Part shown: piece by piece, positions 58,161 through 64,000 of the stretch
Layout of the letters: each line of letters opens with the position of its first letter
Numbering within the stretch: position 1 is the first letter of the stretch
Program-made: the position numbers and the translations under genes
Source: Kalaharituber pfeilii
Lineage: Eukaryota > Ascomycota > Pezizomycetes > Pezizales > Pezizaceae
NCBI GenBank assembly: GCA_015179045.1
Contig: WHUZ01000017.1
Span: 124,001 to 188,000 of the forward strand
DNA length: 64,000 nucleotides
Reading direction: 5' to 3'
The notes under the pieces: model-generated
What the model saw: only the letters and a program-made list of their open reading frames with translations
Database searches by the model: none
Told to the model about the DNA's origin: nothing

Positions 58161-61047
58161 TCACTGGTTACCGCCGGTGACTTTTTTGCGTGCGGTACCT
58201 ATATAAGTATTCGAGACCTATATATCTCAGTCAGCCATTGATGAACTCGTATGAGTGTAAATAAGCGCTGTTGAATTGTACTGACCTTAGTTGCAAACTT
58301 CAAGCTGGTCAAACTCTCGCTCAGATGAGCTTGCAATGGGCTAATCATGACGAACATGAGGGTCTTGCTATTACCACCCAAGGAGTATTGAAGAAGGTAG
58401 GTGAGCTATATGTATTTAAATGGTTAGTTGAACGTCGAGACTCCAATAGTGTGTTGGAGAATACCTTTGAGTTTCTGTAAGGGATATGTGCACCCTCTTT
58501 CCCACTTCCCAGGGCACCAATCACGTCACCCAAGCATGCCAGACTCCTGTTGATGCTTTGCGTTTCCTTCAGCCTTTCTCCGCTTGCCTGTGAATGACTC
58601 AGTCTTTCGGAACCAGCCAAATCCACAAGATTGAGGGTCCCCTCAGATTTCTCTCCAGTCACCCTATTCTCTCCCTTCAACTTGAGCATGAACACACTAT
58701 GACTTCTGCTACTTCTCTCATTGGCCTTGGTTGCCGCAACTGAGCGATTTGTGTCTGCTGTACGGAGAATTTGCTCGACTTTCGAAGGTGTATCAAGGAG
58801 AACAGTAGTAAGTCCAGTAATCGTGGTCTTCAGTTCCTTCGCATCATGTCGGATTTCGTGTTTCTTTTTATCGATATCGTCGGGCCTCCCGAGTAAGTCG
58901 TTAAGGTTTTCGTTATATACTTCAATGAAGGAGCCTTCCATTGTATACTTCCACCCTTTCTCTTCTAGCTTGGTAGCAGTATCGTAAATCTGGTGAACTG
59001 CACGCGGGATCATACCGTCCTTGGATGACATTGTGAACGTTTTCCCCGATCCGGTTTGACCATAGCAAAAGATACAGACGTTGTACCCATCCAATGCTGA
59101 CTGCACCAATTGGGATATTTCCTCAAAGACATCTTGATTCTGGCAACTAGGCCCAAAGACTCTATCAAACTGGAAGGGATGGGCCTTGGAGATGGCATTG
59201 CCAAGGGCAGTCTTCTCCTGTGTGTTGACTTCTATTTCCCTTGCATCTCTTTCTAGATCCGGGAACTTGATGTCTGCAGCATTGACTGCCTCAGTGCCGA
59301 GTGGTGGGCGGACACGACAGAAGACACGGATATTACCCTTGAGCTCTTGTACTTGATTGTGTAGCTTCCTGCGGAGGGATTCTTCATTTCTCAGCTTCTC
59401 TTTAGTGACCATCATCTCCTCCTCTGCGCGTCGAGTCCTCTCTTCAGCCTCCAACATGCGTTCCAGCTTTTCTTTTGCATCAGTCTCAAGCAGAGCCACC
59501 TTTGCATTCAGCGCACGGTAATTAGCTTCCATTGACAAATGAGTAGAGGCGGTCTCCGCAATGGAATCCTATACATCGTATTAGCATCAGGATAGCCAGT
59601 GAGTCACGTGACGTTACCCTCAAGCTAGCGTTCAACAGCCTCTCCCTCTCAAGAGCGGCATTCACTGTCTCAAGTTCTTCTTTCATTTGACGAATCTCTC
59701 TCCACTTGCTGTCCATCTTTGTTTCCAATTTTTGTTTCTCGAGCGCTGCTTGTGTTAGAGCTTCATTGATCTCCCGGGCTTTGGCAGTTCTCTCATCATC
59801 TAACTGCTGCCTGTATTTCCTCTCGATAGAATCCAAGGCATCTTTATGCGCTTTCTCTGCCGCTTCTACAGTGTCGCGATATGTCTTTATTGCTGCTTCA
59901 TGTGTTTCTTGTAGCCGTCGCTTTTGCTCTTCCAAATCTCTGTCTAATTTTCGTAGAAGGTCATCTTTCTCCATTCGCCTGTCCCTTCGCTCGTCGTCTA
60001 GGGTTTGGGTCATGGTTAGAAGGCTTTGCTTCGTTTGCTCCAACTCCATTCTAGCAAATGTAAGCTGGGATGTAATCCCAGCTTTAGTAGTCTCTAATTC
60101 CATAACTACAAAACACAGTAAGTCTCAATCTCAAACAAATAGCTATCAGCGTCCACTTGATGATCCAGGCGATGTACCTCGTAACCGCTCAATTTCATAT
60201 TTCTCTTTGTATGCGTCACCATCGACACTGGAAGATTTCTTCTCCTCCCGCACCTGCCTAAACGCTGCTTCGAGTTCCGCCAAACGGCGTTCCCATTCTA
60301 ATTTTTGTTTGTCATCGCCTGAGACTGCTAGTTCATCATCTATAGCTGACCTCAGCTCCTGGGCACTTGGTGGCCTGGAACCTCCATACATGCTGTTTGG
60401 CCTGGATGAAGAAGTGCTACGTGACATTGAATTCAAAGATGAGAAGCTTGTGGAGCCAGGGCGAACTCTTTCTAGAGACGATTTAGGTCTAGGATACTGA
60501 GGCGCTCTATTGGTGCTTGGAGTGGTTGAATTGGATCTAGCAGTTGGCTTTGCGATTCCAGAGTTGATCTTGGATGCACTTGGTGGAACAATACCACTGG
60601 GCTTTGCTGCTCTGTCGGCAAGCGTCTCCCTTTTCGTATCCCCATTGTTCATGGCTAACACTCATGGTGCATTAGTTAGCGAAAGAGCCTCTGTAACCAC
60701 TGTGCTTGAACGAGAGAGGGATACTGACAGAAAGACCTGCTCTTCATTGATGCGGTGACTGTCTTGCTAGGGGGAGGCATCATAGAAGAAGCATTCATTT
60801 CGTTTGCAAGAGCAGCTTTTGGGAGTCCAAATGTGTGATTCTGATTGTTGTTGCTTTGGGTGAGGTTTCCAAAAGTGCTCTGCCCTTGAGTAGCGATTCC
60901 GTATGGTGGAGGTGGACCCTGATTTTTAATGTTCTCGCTCAGATCAAACAAACTGGATGATGATGTCCTAGGCGGAGAGAGAGGGATTCTGGTCTGAGGA
61001 CGTGGAATGCTGGTTGAGCCAGCCCGATTGTGGCTCGGATGCATCAT
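58161..61047 (-). CDS. KAR3: C-terminal-motor kinesin-14 (KAR3/KlpA type)
   Basis: Minus-end-directed spindle kinesin. Exons: 61047-60729, 60654-60178, 60105-59618, 59568-58465, 58405-58286, 58217-58161; 854 residues, in frame. The N-terminal 200 residues are Ser/Pro-rich and basic (microtubule-binding tail). A long coiled coil follows ([20 protein letters not shown] through [22 protein letters not shown], the neck of kinesin-14). The motor shows P-loop [17 protein letters not shown] (switch I), [10 protein letters not shown] (switch II), and [19 protein letters not shown]. It ends [20 protein letters not shown] then TGGNQ. The last exon is 57 nt. The exon 1/2 junction (donor GTCAGT at 60728) is in a non-conserved part and is chosen by phase. 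Confidence 0.95.
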
Positions 61048-61770
61048 CTTTTTTCGGGGTAAAGAGAGAGGCGGGTTAGTTCATAATTCTGACCTGCACC
61101 TGAACGGTTTAGGGGAAAGCGAAAAAAAGGGAGGGATTTGCTGAACGGGACAGCTAGACATTTCAGCACGTACAGTCCTGCTTGGGGGTGAAGATGGCTC
61201 CATGGATATTTGCTAAGAGTTCAGAGCGCAGGGCCACGGGCGAGAGCGAACTCGACAGGATGGGAGAAATGCGTTGAGGTGAGCTGTGTGCAAAGCTGCT
61301 TGAAGAGGTAGAGACTGCAGGTTCAGCACTTGGAGGGGGTACTGTACCAAGGTGCTTGTTTACAGGGCGCGGGGTGACACAACACTGCAGACTCGAGGCC
61401 GCCTTTTGATATCGACAGACGAGCGGGCTTGCACGAACGATGCCTCCTCCCCACAATAAGACTAGGCTCTCCGACCAGGCAGAAAGGTCGAGAAAGACCA
61501 GGCAGGCCTCAGGCCTTTCCCCAGCACGCAGGCACTTGACTGGTTTGGTGCTGTGCATCGGCGCGAGCTCTTGCGACAGGGGCGCAGAAAAGAAAACAAA
61601 CACGCCAAGATGTTACGTAATCAACAGGCCCCTGTGGCGCCAAGCTGCATCTGCCAATGGGGCAAGCTGTATAGTAGCTCTGCGTGTGTAGCCCTTCATC
61701 ACCACAGCTTACCTGCGAACACCCACACACGTTTTTTTCGAGGACGCTGCCGATTGACTGCGAAACACCA
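61048..61770. promoter_or_regulatory. Divergent intergenic region, KAR3 / NOSIP-like
   Basis: 0.7 kb shared 5' flank of two divergent genes. No motif is assigned. Confidence 0.5.
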
Positions 61771-63054
61771 ATGAGCCACTCGAAACGCAACACCTCTCTT
61801 GCGTTCTTCACGTAAGTACCCCGTCCAACGGCGGCAATCGCTATTGGATCGATCTGCGCAGCTAATCAGGGTTGTGAAATAGCTCCTACGAGCGATCTCT
61901 GCTCAAGGGCGACTATGGGAAGCAGAGGTCCAGGCTTGGGCGCGAAAACTTCAAAGCTTTCGATGCATGCAATCTATGTCTGTTGAGGGCTCGTGAGCCC
62001 GTGGCTTGCGAGTCCCACGCACATATATTTTGTCGTGAATGTGCCATGGAAAACCTGCTCACGCAACGCAAAGAGATTAAACGGTTGCAAAAGGAGCTGG
62101 AACTGAGGATTAAAGAAGATGAGGAGCAGAGGGCCAGGGAGGAGGAGGAGGCCAAGCAAAGGGCGATTAGGGACTTTGAATTGTTACAGATGGGGTTGGA
62201 GCTCAGGAACAGCAACAAGCAAACGGGCCCAAATGTCGAACAGAAGATAGTCGGCCGAGAGAATGGAAAGTTGATCATGGAGGAGCTTGTGACAGAGGGA
62301 GAAGCGGGTGAAAAAGGCAAAAAGCGGAAATTTGAGTTGGATGAGGAGGAATTATTAAGAATTGCCAGAGAAGAGCGACAACGAAAAAAAATTGAGATCA
62401 CCGAGGAAAAGGTATACCTGAATCACAATCCCATCATAAATCATCCGTTAACCGATCATTTAGAAAGCAGCTTCTGCAGCAAAGCTACCATCCTTTTGGG
62501 TTCCGAGCCTTACACCCTCGGTAGTCAATTCTGAGGCCCCTCAGAAGGAGCTTAAGCTTAAACCAGTTTGTCCAGCTTCGGATAAGAATCACATCCACTA
62601 TTTTGCTTTGAGAACGTTGGTTACGGTGAATTTCACAGAGGAGACGGCGGACAAGAACAAGCACGGGGAGCCTCAACGATCATGCCCAGCATGCAAGAGA
62701 GTACTGAACAATGCGTCAAAAGCAATGCGTATGTGTATCGATATTAATCTGCTGTATCTTGCAGAACTAACTGCATCGTCTATAGTGGCCAAACCATGCG
62801 GGCACGTCATCTGCAAACCCTGCGTAGAAAAGTTCATGCAGCTGAAGGACGATCCCCATGACAATTCTGAGAAGGGTGTCAGGTGCTATGTCTGCGATGC
62901 CGACCTCGCGGACAAAAAGAAAGGCTCCAAAAAGGACAACGACAAAGAAAAGATTCGGCCAGGCCTCGTTCTTATTCAGAGTGATGGGACAGGGTTTACC
63001 GCTGGTGGAGGGATCGTCACCACCGAGAAGCAGGGAATTGCATTCCAGTGCTAG
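61771..63054 (+). CDS. NOSIP-like RING/U-box E3 ubiquitin ligase
   Basis: Homologue of nitric-oxide-synthase-interacting protein, a nuclear ubiquitin ligase associated with spliceosomal C complex in animals. Exons: 61771-61811, 61883-62411, 62464-62728, 62786-63054; 367 residues, in frame. The protein begins MSHSKRNTSLAFFTSYERSL, the family start. The first split U-box/RING half is DACNLCLLRAREPVACESHA then HIFCRECAMENLL. A charged helix (RLQKELELRIKEDEEQRARE) follows, then the conserved KLPSFWVPSLTP. The C-terminal half has CPACKRVL, LAKPCGHVICKPCVEKFM and VRCYVCDADL. It ends in GLVLIQSDGTGFTAGGGIVT with GIAFQC at the end. The fungal role is inferred from family only. Confidence 0.94.
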
Positions 63055-64000
63055 GATATGTACAGATGTCGAGAAATTCAGTCGCAGACTTTCGTTTGGC
63101 TCGGAAAACCAAATTCTTCTATTCGTTCCACCCATCCTTCACAGCTGCCCCACTTCCCCACCACCCCTCTCCAGCAGCCAGACGTATCCACTGTATTCCC
63201 GTAGGCGGTTTCTTATTATTCCTAATGCCGGCAGTGTGTGGGTTCTCATCAGATTAGATCAAGTTATTGGCTATCAGCGGGGAGAGCCGTCCAGAGCTCA
63301 CTTCGCACGCCTGGCTCATCCCGAGGCCGCTCTACGCCCTGCAGCCGGCCTTAGGCATGGGGCCACAGTCCAGCAGGGGACCTGGCCATTCAGCGTGAGG
63401 CCTGCTGGGGGGAGGGGGGCGCGGAGGCAGCCAGGGAACGAGCCATGCAGCACGGAGAGCAAGCTATTGCGGGCTGGACGGGTCGTAGTCCCCTCAAGCA
63501 ACCATCTTTTTCATCATGCAAGAATGGAGAGGCGTGCGAGTGGGGTGCCTCAGCGATTTAATAGAGGGCCCATCTATGGCACCTTGTGTGGGTCGAAATG
63601 GCTGCGGGGGGCTAAGGGTTAGGTGAGCCGACCAGGACGCGTGCCAAGACGCCAGCTCACCGCAAGCGGCCTAGCGGCGACAAGGGCACTGGGAGGGGGC
63701 AGTGGGAGGAGCAGCAAGGTTGCGGCCGCGAGTGCTGGTTGGGGGGGCTACCGCGGGCAAGAGACGTACTTAAGACCCGGCGCCGTCCTTCGTGCTCAGC
63801 ACCAGAGTCTCACACAAAACACTCAGCTGGGGCCGACGCCGCATCACGCTACGCTCCACGCCACGCCCCGCCCCGCCCGGCCCCCTCGCCCAGGCCCTGT
63901 CGCCACGCCGCCACAGCCCACCAGCCCCAGCCACGGCGCCTTTGTTCCCGGGCTGCTGCTGCTGCTGCTGCTGCCGCCTATTAAAGAGCTCTTCGCCCGT
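63055..64000. other. GC-rich window end, no gene recognised
   Basis: The 3' flank of the NOSIP-like gene followed by about 0.6 kb of GC-rich DNA ending in a GCT/CTG run near 63951-63977. Open frames on both strands lack recognisable motifs. It may be the 5' flank of a gene beyond the window. Confidence 0.5.

Noticed and set aside
63739..63984. Open frame ending in an alanine run at the window end
   Set aside because: It is encoded by a GCT/CTG repeat in GC-rich DNA, has no conserved segment and shows no splice pattern.

Overview
The window is nuclear DNA of a filamentous ascomycete (probably Pezizomycotina; I cannot fix the class). The evidence is a 149-residue calmodulin almost identical to filamentous-ascomycete calmodulins, many short GT-AG introns (about 45-110 nt) with CTAAC/CTGAC-type branch points, and fungal versions of every recognisable protein. 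I find 19 protein-coding genes, all housekeeping or cell-biology genes. I see no tRNA, rRNA, CRISPR array, biosynthetic cluster or intact transposon.

Layout. 1-14652 (+) is most of midasin (MDN1/REA1), cut at its N-terminus by the window edge. 14876-17123 (-) is a neurochondrin-family gene, divergent from 17736-18555 (+) Pin1/Ess1 prolyl isomerase. Next come 19042-20954 (+) ALG8, 21383-22712 (-) a ZIP9/Atx2-type metal transporter, 23035-24535 (+) HAT1, 25514-26974 (-) a UTP16/BUD21-like nucleolar protein, 27520-28819 (-) the Qa-SNARE TLG2, 29274-30110 (+) calmodulin, and 31401-33278 (-) CDC37. After a 2.9-kb G/C-rich gene-free stretch come 36179-39141 (+) MDL1-type ABC transporter, 41080-41930 (-) clathrin light chain, 42834-44366 (+) RTT103, 45309-46944 (+) an equilibrative nucleoside transporter, 47319-48165 (-) MED20, 48698-52027 (+) an FHIP/RAI16-like protein, 53361-55991 (+) haspin, 58161-61047 (-) a KAR3-type kinesin-14, and 61771-63054 (+) a NOSIP-like RING/U-box protein.

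The genes do not form one pathway. Several act in shared processes: nucleolar/ribosome assembly (MDN1, UTP16), RNA polymerase II (MED20, RTT103, Pin1), chromatin and mitosis (HAT1, haspin, KAR3), and membrane traffic (TLG2, clathrin light chain, FHIP). Many neighbours are divergent pairs sharing a 0.3-0.9 kb promoter region.

I resolved exon structure from splice signals, codon phase and conserved protein motifs. For 13 of the 18 genes whose start lies in the window, the exon lengths sum to an exact multiple of three. In five genes (MDN1, ALG8, HAT1, TLG2, haspin) a conserved reading frame is interrupted by single-base length differences, nearly all in homopolymer runs. This points to uncorrected consensus errors, although real mutation is not excluded. 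The neurochondrin 5' end is unresolved.

Other features: two GC-AG introns (nucleoside transporter, MED20), very short first coding exons in many genes, a roughly 90-bp foldback element with Tc1/mariner-like inverted repeats and TA flanks, a 17-bp perfect hairpin, a GATAA cluster, and G-quadruplex-type tracts upstream of CDC37.
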